This document shows, in pieces, positions 1 to 9,519 of a stretch of DNA of 64,000 nucleotides (its first letter is position 1; each line of letters opens with the position of its first letter). The DNA is from Agriotes lineatus. Its lineage: Eukaryota > Arthropoda > Insecta > Coleoptera > Elateridae. Made by a program: the position numbers and the translations under genes. The stretch covers positions 1 through 64,000 of the forward strand of contig CALNHX010007743.1 of NCBI GenBank assembly GCA_940337035.1. Reading direction: 5' to 3'. The notes below the pieces were generated by a model. The model saw only the letters and a program-made list of their open reading frames with translations, was not told the origin of the DNA and made no database searches.

Positions 1-1398
1 TTTCCAGCGTGTTAGTATTACAAATTGCAAGAATGTTATAGTATTTAATATTACTAGCTTGGTAAGAGGGTAAAACCTGTTACCTTGCGTGTATTGTTGA
101 ATATTTTATTTGTTCCTCACCTGTAAATAACTAGAAATTTACGATTTATTCAAAATGTCAAACTAGCAAGCAACTAAATTCATGAATATGACACATACTA
201 AGGGAGCCAACTCTGGCTTTGCACGCTATCATTTATCTATGAGCAGAGTAGTTGAGCACGCTTGTAAAATTTTACTGGCTTGCCAGTTAAGAAACATTTT
301 CAAGGTGAATACAGTGACTTGATAAATTGATGTTTACAAGTGAGAAACAAATAATAGTATTTTATTTGTTCCTCACTTGTAAACATCAATTTATCAAGTC
401 ACTGTATTCACCTTGAAAATGTTTCTTAACTGTCTAGCCAGTAAATTTTTTACTGGCTAGCCAGTTATATTTTACAAGCGTGCTCATAGATAAATGATAG
501 CATGCAAAACCAGAGTGGTCTTCCTTAGTATGTGTCATATTGATTAATTTAGTTGCTTGTCAGTTTGACATTTTGAATAAATGGTGAATTTCTAGTTATT
601 TACAAGTGAGGAACAAATAAAACATTCAACAATACACGCCAGGTAACCATTTTTACTGGCTCAAGGATATGACAGGCTCGCCTAAAGGCTCGCCAGTCAT
701 CCCATTCCTATCGCCAGTAAAAACTGTTTTACCTGGCTTGTAATGTTAAATACTTTTATTTGTTCCTCACTTGTAAATAGCTAGAAATTTATCATTTATG
801 CAAAATGTCAAACTGACAAGCAACTAAATTCATCAATGTGACACATACTAAGGAAGACAACTCTGGCTTTGCACGCTATCATTTATCTATGAGCACGCTT
901 GTAAAATATAACTGGCTAGCCAGTAAATTTTTTACTGGCTAGCCAGTTAAGAAACATTTTCAAGGTGAATACAGTGACTTGATAAATTGATGTTTACAAG
1001 TGAGAAACAAATAATAGTATTTAACATTACAAGCCAGGTAAAACAGTTTTTACTGGCGATAGGAATGGGATGACTGGCGAGCCGATAGGCGAGCCAGTAA
1101 AAATGGTTACCTGGTGTGTTTTGTTGAATATTTTATTTGTTTCTCACTTGTAAATAACTAGAAATTTACCATTTATTCAAAATGTCAAACTGACAAGCAA
1201 TTAAATTCATCAATATGACACATACTAAAGAAAACAAATCTGGCTTTGCACGCTATCATTTATCTATGAGCATGCTTGTAAAATATAACTGGCTAGCCAG
1301 TAAATTTTTTACTGGCTAGCCAGTTAAGAAATATTTTCAAGGTGAATACAGTGACTTGAAAAATTGATGTTTACAAGTGAGAAACAAATAATAGTACA
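1..1398. repeat. Array of ~280-bp units in mixed orientation
   Basis: At least four copies of one unit are visible. Copies at about 100-360, 750-1020 and 1130-1398 are in plus orientation and the copy at about 361-630 is inverted, giving a palindrome centred near 360. Shared landmarks are a stretch ending in TTTGTTCCTCACTTGTAAA, a segment with ACTGGCTAGCCAGT palindromes, and a segment reading CAAGGTGAATACAGTGACTT. The spacers at 640-745 and 1025-1110 are also mutually inverted and built from ACTGG/CCAGT motifs. There is no coding potential. The array abuts the hairpin at 1401, so it may be the target into which the next element inserted. It could be a local satellite or part of a foldback element. 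Confidence 0.8.
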
Positions 1399-1400
1399 TT

Positions 1401-1514
1401 ATGAAATTAGTTTATAATTCAGAGGATTATGGTATGAGTGAATTTTAGCGCATGAGCGAAGCGAATGCGCTAATTTCACGAATACCATAATCCTCTATTA
1501 TAAACGAGTTTCAT
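1401..1514. repeat. Hairpin palindrome with GCGAAGC tip (H1)
   Basis: A ~114-bp imperfect palindrome runs from ATGAAA to TTTCAT. Nested matching arms (AGAGGATTATGGTAT against ATACCATAATCCTCT) close on a tip containing GCGAAGC at 1456-1462. It lies 5 bp left of the inverted end of the recombinase element at 1520. The right arm ends TTATAAACGAGTTTCATA, nearly the same as the right arm of the hairpin at 7438-7553. Confidence 0.8.
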
Positions 1515-1519
1515 ATACT

Positions 1520-2999
1520 ATTTTGTCGTCGACTAACATAATAATTTCGAAAGAAATTAATTTCTGCTATTTTTTAAAAGCAGTTCATGTATACAAAACT
1601 ATGACGTAGTTGTTGCTATGATAATGTGGTTGCTAAGCTATTGTTTATGCTTACGGTAACAATTTTTGTTTAGCAAACACATTTTCGGCCAAAATGAATG
1701 ATTGTCACGAGCCTTTATTAATAAGTGATGAAATTCTTAAAAAAGCTGCAGAAGCTGAGCTGAGTCTGATTCCTAAAAAGTCGGAAGAGATTTATAAGAA
1801 AGAGTATGACAAGTTTTGGCAATGGCTAAGAGCCAAAAATACGGAGATAGTTACAGAAAAGGTTGTGCTTGCGTATTTTTTAGATCAGGTAAGTTATTTG
1901 CATTTTGAGTTAGATATATTAGCTACCAATTCATCGTACCTTATTTTTAGTCGAAGATTTACAAGTCTTCATCGTTATGGTGTCTGTTCTCGAAGTTGAA
2001 ATGCATGTTACGAATAAAGGACAATATTGACATTAGTAATTTTCCTAAACTTACTGCCTTCCTGAAGAACTATTCGGTTGGTTATACACCAGAGAAGTCT
2101 GCAGTGTTTTCAAAGGAACAATTAATACATTTTTTTGTAAATGCGCCAAATGACAAGTACTTGCTTATGAAGGTACGATTTGTTTTTTAAATGTCAAAGT
2201 TTATTACAGTTTCTGTCATACTAATGTTATTTATAGGTGGTTGCAATTTTTGGTTTGTTTGGGGCTTGTCGACGTGCAGAGTTTCATAATTTATGCGTTG
2301 GTGATGTTAAGGAGGAAGGCTCTGTGCTGGTTGTTTATATCAGGGACACAAAAACTCACAGGACTAGGATATTTACAATTTTGAATGATGATGGCGCAGT
2401 GAATTATACTGATCTTATTAAAAAGTACATTAGTTTAAGACCAAAACATGTGAAAATTGAGAAGTTCTTTTTATTCTATAATTGCGGAAGATGTACATGC
2501 AATCCGGTTGGCATTAACACATTTGGCCAGATTCCTCGAAAGATCGCCACGTATCTGAAAATTTCGAATGCTACTGAGTATACGGGTCACTCCTTTCGGA
2601 GAACATCCGCTACGATTTTAGCAGATAGCGGTGCTGATATTAGAACCCTCAAAAGACATGGAGATTGGAAGAGTGATGCAGTTGCTGAGGGATATATTGC
2701 AGATTCGCGAGAAAATAAAAACAAGATTGCCCGAACCCTTGGAGCTGCTAGTGGACAGATTAGCAATGTTTCTTCAACGAGTAATGGTGTTCTTTCTACC
2801 GCTAATACATCTATGTCGGGTATCACAATATCAGGAAATTTCAATTGTAGTATTCATATTAATATAAATAAATCTGATTGATCTTTGTGTTTATTTTGTT
2901 GTTATGACAACTTTATGGCATTCGTGCCATAAAGTAGGTGTTTATGCATGATTTTCCCTACATTAAAGATGGCATTGTGATGCTAGTCGACGACAAAAT
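1520..2999 (+). mobile_element. Tyrosine-recombinase (Crypton-like) element with 16-bp inverted ends
   Basis: The 16-mer ATTTTGTCGTCGACTA at 1520-1535 recurs as its exact reverse complement at 2984-2999, and the matching extends a few more bases with one mismatch. Between them is a single spliced tyrosine-recombinase gene. Known Cryptons carry a tyrosine recombinase and are usually described without terminal inverted repeats, so these repeats and the abutting hairpin at 1401 are unusual. The repeats might instead be recombinase binding sites inside a larger element. No clear target duplication was found. The left hairpin is preceded by ATAATAGTA, as is the related hairpin at 7438. Confidence 0.65.
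1694..2881 (+). CDS. Tyrosine recombinase, three exons (353 aa)
   Basis: Exons 1694-1888, 1951-2172 and 2237-2881 join in phase 0 through GT..AG introns of 62 and 64 bp into 353 codons plus a stop. The N-terminal ~140 residues form a helical core-binding-like region. The C-terminal half has the catalytic pattern of phage-integrase-fold tyrosine recombinases: Arg in GACRRAEF (about residue 151), HSFRR giving H257 and R260, a GDW box, and Tyr in AEGYI (about residue 292). Such enzymes cut and rejoin DNA through a 3'-phosphotyrosine intermediate. The serine/threonine-rich tail is not conserved-looking. No internal stop remains after splicing, so the gene may be recent or functional. The start is the first ATG, 6 bp after a TTTCGGCC stretch. 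Its role in moving the surrounding element is inference. Confidence 0.8.
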
Positions 3000-3379
3000 T
3001 ATTTACGACAGCACAAAAGACACTTCTTACTGCAAAAATGCTGTTACTCTGTTAGTGAATTTTTCTTATATAAACATTTTTTGTATAATCTGCATTTTTA
3101 TATTTGTAATTTAGTTATGTATCGAGAGTTATATTTTTTGTGTTGTATAACGATCCCTGTACATTTTACTGTCAGTTGGTTTTACTTACAACGAGACTTT
3201 TTATAAAAAAATATATAGTTAACAAAAGCAATAGAGTTGGCATTAACTTAAAAAATAAAAATTTATTGGAAATTGCTATTTTTCAATGTAATTTATTGAA
3301 ATATAAAATAGTATTTTACATAAATAGCTTTTCCTGTTGTTGATCATGTAGTGATACAGCCTTAGTAACAAAACGTGTA

Positions 3380-3504
3380 GTAGTAGTTGTGGGGAGACCC
3401 ACGTCTAGCAAGTATGCCTTCATAGGCCCTTTTTGCCAGCCCCGTGGACTAGGTCTAGACATGCAGAGTACCAGGTACCTTAGTCCTACTTAGAATTTTG
3501 CCGA
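3380..3504 (-). mobile_element. 5'-truncated SINE copy with 13-bp target duplication
   Basis: The 125 bp match the non-tRNA end of the SINE at 26835-27181, including CCTTCATAGGCCCTTTTTGCC and CAGTACCAGGTACCTTAG-type blocks. The insert is flanked by AACAAAACGTGTA at 3367-3379 and 3505-3517, which is single in copies B and C. This is therefore a LINE-mediated insertion with its target duplication preserved. The tRNA head is missing, as expected of 5' truncation. Confidence 0.8.
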
Positions 3505-3571
3505 AACAAAACGTGTAAGTCGGCGATTATATTTGTTGGCTGCTTTCCCTTGACAGCGGAACTTAATATTA

Positions 3572-4086
3572 TTTTTGCACTTGCGGGACTAAAGTTGGCA
3601 CTTTTGTCACTTATTTCAGGGACTAAAGTAGCTCATTTTATCTCTAGGGACAGAAGTAATTACTTTAGCCCCTAGGGACTAAAGTAAAAAATGTTACCGT
3701 ATCTATGGTAATCTATGGTAAATTCGGGGTTAACAGGTTAGGTTTCGCGTCAGTTTTGACATAAACTGACGCAAAACCTCATCTATTAACCTCGAATTTG
3801 ACATAATTGTGAGCTCTTGTCATAATGACTTATAGTGCCACCAACTTTAAAATTTAGCAAAGGCTACTAATTTTAAAATAATTGTAACTAAAATGTCAAT
3901 AAATGACGTTTAAAAAAACGGGTTTTCGTTTTAAATCTTCCTGCAACGTGAAAAAAATGGTATATGCAACTCGGAGAGAATGCTATTTTGCTTCAGTGCA
4001 ATTTCTGACTCTCGGGCTTCGCTCTCGAGTCAGAAATTGTACCTCAGCAAAATAACGCATTTCTCTCCCTCATTGCATAATCTACT
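3572..4086. mobile_element. 515-bp non-coding insertion ending in a hairpin
   Basis: This segment splits copy A where copies B and C are continuous, and it is flanked by ATATTA at 3566-3571 and 4087-4092. Its left part holds repeated GGGACTAAAGT motifs in both orientations (3590-3690). Its right end is the palindrome at 3958-4082. No terminal inverted repeat joins the two ends by eye and there is no ORF, so its class is unknown. The 6-bp duplication is part of an AT-rich run, so its exact length is uncertain. Confidence 0.6.
3958..4082. repeat. Hairpin palindrome with GCTTCGC tip (H2)
   Basis: Arms such as CAATTTCTGACTCTCG and CGAGTCAGAAATTG close on GCTTCGC at 4016-4022, which is the complement of the GCGAAGC tip of H1. 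Outer arms pair GAGAGAATGCTATTTTGCT with complementary sequence ending near 4070. It forms the right end of the 515-bp insertion. Confidence 0.75.
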
Positions 4087-4326
4087 ATATTAAGTTCCTA
4101 GGATAATAAAACTCATCGCAAAATGCAGACTAAGACGTTGTTTTTATAATTGCAAGTGTTTATGTGACATGTGACACTCACAGGTAACACGACTCACGAA
4201 AATTAATCCTGGTGACAGGTGACAAACCAATCGATTTTTTAAAAATCTAGGAAAATTTCGATAAGCAGCGGGAAACATATAAAATAACTCGGAATGTATT
4301 ACCTATTAAAATTTTCGGCAGGCAAC

Positions 4327-4473
4327 AAGTTATTCACCGTCACATACGGTACAGCATCAGCTCCATGTCTGGCCTCTAGGTGTCTAAAGAAATTGGCAAT
4401 ATCAGAAGCAAATAATTTCCCTGAGGCTTACAATGCAATATTTACAGATTTTTACGTAGACGGTTGTCTTTTC
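4327..4473 (+). pseudogene. BEL/Pao reverse transcriptase fragment
   Basis: About 49 codons read with BEL/Pao RT features: VTYGTASAPCLASRCL followed by a spacer and FYVDG, where an active enzyme has YVDD. The catalytic box is thus altered at its last Asp. The nearly intact BEL element at 10-16 kb has the equivalent VTYGVSASPFLAIRTL block, so the assignment is firm, but this is a different and older copy. It starts exactly where copy A loses similarity to copies B and C. Confidence 0.7.
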
Positions 4474-4490
4474 TGAGGGAAAAACCATAA

Positions 4491-4640
4491 CTGAAGTAGT
4501 GCAGTCGTGGACAAATAAATCTGGGACGCTTTTTTAATGTAGTTTCAGTTAAAAATTGAACAATTTCTCCATGGATTTCTTGCTATTATGATAAGGCTCA
4601 GATTTCGTGTACTTGTCAAAGTTTAAAAGCAATTATATAT
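4491..4640 (+). mobile_element. Half of a Tc1/mariner-type MITE
   Basis: It begins CAGTCGTGGACAAATAAAT, which matches the terminal repeat of the complete MITE at 47741-47974. Similarity continues through CTCCATGGATTTC. The opposite end is not found before the minisatellite unit starts near 4640, so this looks like a truncated copy. Confidence 0.55.
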
Positions 4641-5375
4641 TTTTTCTACAGCCGTTATTTTAAACTGTTTCCAAGGGTCATATGCGGCGTGCTTTATGTT
4701 GTCTATAAAACACGCCATTCCATTTAAAGCACGGAGTACTTTAAGAGTTTATAAAACCTTATTTGTGAAGATTAAAAGTACAGTTATTATATCGGACCGA
4801 TTTGTATGCGGAGCCCCGAGTGCCCGATTGGAGAGGGGCGCAGCCCGATGGCCCCTTTGGAGAGGGGCGGAGCCCCGAGGGCCCCGTTGGAGAGGGGTGG
4901 AGCTCCAAGAGCCCCCTTGGAGAGGGACCGAGCCCTGAGAGCCCCCTTGCTGAGGGGCCGAGCCCCGATGGCCCCCTTGGAGAGGGGCGGAGCCCGATGG
5001 CCTCCTTGAAGAGGGGCGGAGCCCCGAGGGCACCCTTGGAGAGGGGTGGAGCTGCAAGAGCCCCCTTGGAAAGGGGCCGAGCCCCGAGGGCCCCCTTGGA
5101 GAGGGGCGAGCCCCAAGGGCCCCCTGGGAATGGGGCGGAGTCCCGAGGGCCACCCTTGGAGAGGGGTGAAGCCCCGAGGGCCGCTTTGGAGAGGGGCAAA
5201 GCCCCAAGGGCATTTAAGCTAACAAACTCCTCGTCTGTAGAAAAAATATTGAAGCCAACTCGTGTTTTACAGTTTAAAAATCTTGGTCGATCATAAAATT
5301 CTCGCTTCGCTCGAATTTTAACATGATCGACCTCGATTTTTAAATCCTCTGTAAAACACTAGTTGCCTTAATAGC
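4640..5375. repeat. 736-bp unit, copy 1, with 30-bp GC-rich minisatellite
   Basis: This unit is repeated directly at 5376-6113. It consists of a unique lead (about 4640-4805), a minisatellite of degenerate ~30-bp repeats built on GGCCCCCTTGGAGAGGGGC (4806-5210), and an AT-rich tail with a palindrome at about 5263-5356 whose tip reads GCTTCGC (5304-5310). The repeat period is a multiple of three and has few stops, so several frames stay open by chance. The base composition contrasts sharply with the AT-rich surroundings. Confidence 0.85.
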
Positions 5376-6113
5376 TATTTTCTACAGCCGTGATTTTAAA
5401 CTGTTTCCAAGGGTCATATGCGGCGTGTTTTATGTTGTCTATAAAACACGCCATTCCATTTAAAGCACGGAGTACTTTAAGAGGTTATAAAACCTTATTT
5501 GTGAAGATTAAAAGTACAGTTATTATATCGGACCGATTTGTATGCGGAGCCCCGAGTGCCCGATTGGAGAGGGGCGGAGCCCGATGGCCCCTTTGGAGAG
5601 GGGCGGAGCCCCGATGGCCCCCTTAGAGAGGGGTGGAGCTCCAAGAGCCCCCTTGGAGAGGGGCCGAGCCCTGAGGGCCCCCTTGGAGAGGGGCCGAGAC
5701 CCGATGGCCCCCTTGGAGAGGGGCGGAGCCCGATGGCCCCCTTGGAGAGGGGCGGAGCCCTGAGGGCACCCTTGGAGAGGGGTGGAGCTGCAAGAGCCCC
5801 CTTGGAGAGGGGCCGAGCCCTGAGGGGCCCCTTGGAGAGGGGCCGAGCCCCAAGGGCCCCCTTGGAGAGGAGCGGAGTCCCGAGGGCCCCCTTGGAGAGG
5901 GGTGGAGCTTCGAGGGCCGCTTTGGAGAGGGGCGAAGCCCCTAGGGCATTTAAGCTAACAAACTCCTCGGCTGTAGAAAAAATATTGAAGCCAACTCGTG
6001 TTTTACAGTTTAAAAATCTCGGTCGATCATAAAATTCTCGCTTCGCTCGAATTTTAACATGATCGACCTCGATTTTTAAATCCTCTGTAAAACACTAGTT
6101 GCCTTAATAGCTA
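5376..6113. repeat. 736-bp unit, copy 2, with minisatellite
   Basis: A direct tandem duplicate of 4640-5375. It has the same lead (TTCCAAGGGTCATATGCGGC), a minisatellite at 5542-5946 with shuffled 30-bp repeats, and a hairpin at about 5999-6092 with tip GCTTCGC at 6040-6046. Differences lie mostly within the minisatellite, suggesting that slippage followed the duplication. Both copies end in CCTTAATAGCTATTT. Confidence 0.85.
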
Positions 6114-6243
6114 TTTTTCTATAGCACATGTTAAAGTGTGCTTTTGTCAACTCAAAACACAAGGTCAAGTTTTACTTTAACAGCAAATGGTAGATAAAGT
6201 AGCATTTTAACATCTAGGATAGATAATAGTAGTTTGTATACCA

Positions 6244-6304
6244 AGACACTGAAGTTTAGCTTTTTATCACGAATGTGATAAGGGATAAAAAGGAACTTCA
6301 GTGC
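6244..6304. repeat. Short palindrome
   Basis: ACTGAAGTTTAGCTTTTTATC on the left pairs with a right arm ending AAAAAGGAACTTCAGTG around CGAATGTGATAAGG. It could be a small foldback remnant. No coding sequence or flanking duplication is evident. Confidence 0.5.
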
Positions 6305-6443
6305 CGAGGAGTACATTATGTTTTATTTGAAATCGAGAAATCGTGAAATTACAACATTTTAACTGTAGTGTTTATTAATATATATATTTACAGGTTATTT
6401 ACACAATTTATAATTAACTAACATAAGGACACAACATAAAGTA

Positions 6444-6777
6444 TATACCGGGTGGCCATAAATATCTGATATCACATTACCTTTGGAATCAACACCGCTC
6501 TATTAAAGTGATGAATCCAACTAAACTAAATGTCATTAATGTCATCACAACTAAAATTCCTATCTGTCAAAAATTATTACAGATAGCAATAAGTAATGGA
6601 GTTGGAACAGGAGATTTTTATAATCGAGTCGTATTTAAGAAATGGTGTCAATAACCTTGAATTTTATTACATTACATATCAATACTTATTATAATTGAAA
6701 TATAATGCTAACCAACATTTCTGAGTAGCTAATTCCATGGCTACCGGGATCTCAGATATTTATGGCCATCCGGTATA
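6444..6777. mobile_element. 334-bp MITE with 26-bp terminal inverted repeats
   Basis: The left end (6444-6469) begins TATACCGGGTGGCCATAAAT. The right end (6752-6777) is its reverse complement with one mismatch (GGG against GGA). The interior has no ORF. ATAAAG occurs just outside both ends but not flush, so the target duplication and superfamily are unresolved. Confidence 0.75.
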
Positions 6778-7202
6778 ATAAAGCACTGCGAGCCTAGGAG
6801 GCTCATGGCTTAAACAACATAAAGTACATAACATAATAACATAACGTTGATAATAATAATGCCGCATCTCAACTCGAACTGCCGCCGCTGAGGGTTGCGC
6901 CGTTTGAGTGCGCACCCTGTACTTTGGCATTGATGCGGTGACGTCACTTACTTGACAAGTGTGTTGCCTATCCGTCAGGCGTACCGCTGTAGTGCAAATG
7001 TGTTGCCTATCTGCAAGGCCCACCTACCACAGTATCATTGTTATAATTTTATTACTTAAACGTATGGCTAGATACTAAACTACACTAATTACAGTAATTA
7101 CTAACAAAATATGATACATAAAAGTTTGAAATGTGTACCTCATATCAAAATCCGATATTTTCGAAAAATAGAAATAGTTTGAACTATCACATTTGCATAT
7201 AA
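6778..7202. other. Non-coding stretch beside gypsy remnant, possible LTR remains
   Basis: No gene is evident. The segment 6900-7040 is GC-richer and contains the repeated phrase GTGTTGCCTATC. It sits downstream (minus strand) of the gypsy integrase and could be LTR or 3' sequence of that element, but no second LTR is in view. Confidence 0.3.
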
Positions 7203-9064
7203 TTAGCCCAACCCATTAATCCAGGGTTTCATATTTTGAGGTGAGCAAATACCTTCGAATGGCAGCTGAGTTAACTGATAACCATCAGGATCTTTAATTA
7301 AATATCCATCATTATTCAATATTTTCTTAATTACATGTCCCCTAAATTTTTGAAGTAGTTTTTTATTGACTCCTGCGGTAACATCGACATTTTTAATCAT
7401 TACATAATCTCCAACTTTATACATAATAGTATATTATGATACGAGTTTTATAAGAAGCATTTTGTAGCACGCACGGATTTAGGGTACGACGAGCGAAGCG
7501 AGGAGTGCCCTAAAGGAGTAAATACTACAAAATGCCTTATAAACGAGGTATCATACAGTATTTTATCTACTTTGCCACTTTTTTAAGCAAAAAAATGAAA
7601 ATTTTTAGTATTTTTATTATAGCATCGCTTTGTGTCTATTACGATACGCAAACGCAATAGCCTCAGTACGAACGCAAAGTAGATAAAAGGTGTTTATGAC
7701 GTTTATCGTAATATTCTTTTCCCGCTGCTGATCATGTAAGTCAGTGATACAGCCTTAGTAACAAAACGTGTAAGTCGGTGATTATATTTGTTTGCTGCTT
7801 TTTCTTGACAACGGAACTTAATATTATTATTAAGTTCTTAGGATAATAAAACTAGCAAAGCAAGATGCAGATTTAGACGTTTTGTTGATAAATTGAAAGT
7901 GTTTATGTGACATGTGACACTCACAGGTCACACGACTCACGAAAACTAATACTGGTGATAGGTGACAAACCAAACGATTTTTTCAAAAATCTAGGAAAAT
8001 TTCGATAAGCAGCGGGAAAAATATAATAAGATAACTCGGAATGTATCGTCTATTAACATTTTCGGCAGGCCACAAGCCGCGACTTTGTCTTGGCTTGTAC
8101 TTGCCTACCTCAAATGTTAATAGGGCCTTACATTCCTTGTTACTTAAATAGCTATTATTGTAATTTTGACTTGCTATGATTTTTGAAATAGCATTGTTTC
8201 GAATATCAGCCAAATTACGCTCAGTTTCTAGTTGATCATCCAAAATTTATTTTAAATTATCTTCTACTAAACCAGTTTGATTGATTCCAAATAATAACCT
8301 TGCAGCTGTGTCACCGGTAGAACGATTAATTGTATTATTTAATGCAAATACTGCTTCATGTAATATGCGATTCCATTTTTTCGTATCCTCTGACAGTTTT
8401 GGTAACATTGGTGTCAAAAATCGATTAATACGTTCAATCTGACCGTTTGAATGTGGAGTAGCTGTAGCTATCAAAACATGTTTTATTCCATGCTCTCCTA
8501 TAAACTTTTTAAATTTAGTGGATGTAAAAGAACTACCACGATCCGATATAATTTTTGCTGGTTTACTATACGTTACAAAATAATTGTTTAGGTGTTTAAT
8601 TACCTCATCAGAATTGGTGGTTACCGTAGAATACAATTTTACAAATTTTGTAAAGGCATCAATTATTTCAAAAATATATTTATAACATATTTATACATAC
8701 AATAAAATGGTACATTTCCTTTGTCAGGACAATGAAGTCGTCCTTCTACTTTGTTTAATATTTTACCGTGTGCTATACACTTTAAACAATTTCTTATATA
8801 CTTTTTTACTTTTTCTTTCATATGAGGGAACCAGTAAACGCGTGTTAAATATTCTGTGGTTTTGCTAATGCCTTGGTGACCTATATCGTCGTGAGTGGTG
8901 TTAATAACGTTGTGTTCCATTGTGCTTGGAACATAAAATAGTAATTTTCCATTATATTTTCTATAAACTAAACCGTTACTCACTTCGAAAAGTTTGCCCT
9001 CATTTACTTCGAGTTTCTTTTTAATTTCGCTAATTTCATTATCTGAATCTTGTAAGATTGACAA
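7203..9064 (-). pseudogene. Ty3/gypsy integrase remnant, split by insertion
   Basis: Read on the minus strand, it shows an HHCC zinc-binding region (8663-9064; HDDIGHQG then CLKC). The catalytic core follows (8247-8636), with Asp in SDRGSSF and Glu in PHSNGQIERIN. A C-terminal beta-barrel piece lies at 7203-7424 (YKVGDYVMI... ending in CSPQNMKPW). Frames are broken near 8650 and 8245, and the core and C-terminal parts are separated by a ~725-bp inserted element (about 7428-8152). No RT, protease or gag is found upstream, so only the 3' part of pol survives. It cannot be active. Confidence 0.8.
7428..8152. mobile_element. Composite hairpin element inserted in gypsy integrase
   Basis: From left to right: a hairpin (7438-7553, tip GCGAAGC at 7493-7499); an inverted pair TTTTATCTACTTTGC at 7561-7575 with its exact complement at 7674-7688; a MITE-like core with inverted ends (7713-8023, copy B); and a second hairpin (8038-8136, tip region GCGACTTTGTC). 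The gypsy reading frame resumes on both sides, which defines the insertion. The core and right hairpin recur at 52561-52981. It is non-coding. The left hairpin and adjacent sequence resemble the left end of the recombinase element at 1401-1535. Confidence 0.6.
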
Positions 9065-9211
9065 GTTTCTTTCAAAACTATTTTAAATCATGCTATGTAC
9101 TGATATTTTCTACAAAACGAAAACGTAGACAGTGAGCATTAACCGGTTGCACGGAAGCTGTAACTAAACGTGAAAAAGTATCAAGTCGAAGGATAGCTAT
9201 TTGTGCAACAA

Positions 9212-9310
9212 GTGCTAAAAGTGGACGTTTATGCACGAGACATGAAAATTATGAAACTCAGCCTTCGGCTTCGTTTCATGACATGTCTCGTGCGTAAACA
9301 CTTTCAGCAC
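9212..9310. repeat. Hairpin palindrome with CCTTCGGCTTCG tip (H6)
   Basis: Arms AGTGCTAAAAGTGGACGTTT and GCACGAGACATG pair with CATGTCTCGTGC and a right arm ending CACTTTCAGCAC. Beyond the right arm the sequence CGAGTTTCCACACAATATTTT echoes the junction right of H1 (CGAGTTTCATATACTATTTT). Confidence 0.65.
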
Positions 9311-9519
9311 GAGTTTCCACACAATATTTTTTCTACGCCTTTAAATTTACTGTTATTAATCCATAAATATCGATTTAACAAAAGTTTGCATTTATGACAA
9401 TTATAATTTATGTCATAGTAAAGAGATGCCTTTGACGCGCAGGTGACTGTTTCTGCAGTCGATAGCTGTCAAAGTTAGTTATCAAAGGTAATTATAAATG
9501 TACACATTTTACTTTATTC

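Larger units (their letters stand above)
3329..4275. mobile_element. MITE-like element copy A, interrupted twice
   Basis: It matches copies B (7713-8023) and C (52561-52870). It starts TTTTCCTGTTGTTGATCATG and ends with AGCAGCGGGAAA, the complement of the family start. Without its two insertions (3380-3504 and 3572-4086) it would be about 300 bp, like the others. In all three copies the right end runs on into CTCGGAATGTAT and, in B and C, a hairpin, so the true transposing unit may be larger. There is no coding capacity. Confidence 0.7.

Noticed and set aside
4294..4476. Complete small gene from 4294
   Set aside because: The first ten codons belong to the MITE copy A end and only the later part is BEL reverse transcriptase. 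The ATG is accidental.
4696..6032. Several overlapping ORFs on both strands encoding Gly/Pro/Arg-rich proteins
   Set aside because: They arise from a 30-bp GC-rich minisatellite whose period is divisible by three, leaving several frames open at once. No promoter, no conserved domain and no frame preference.
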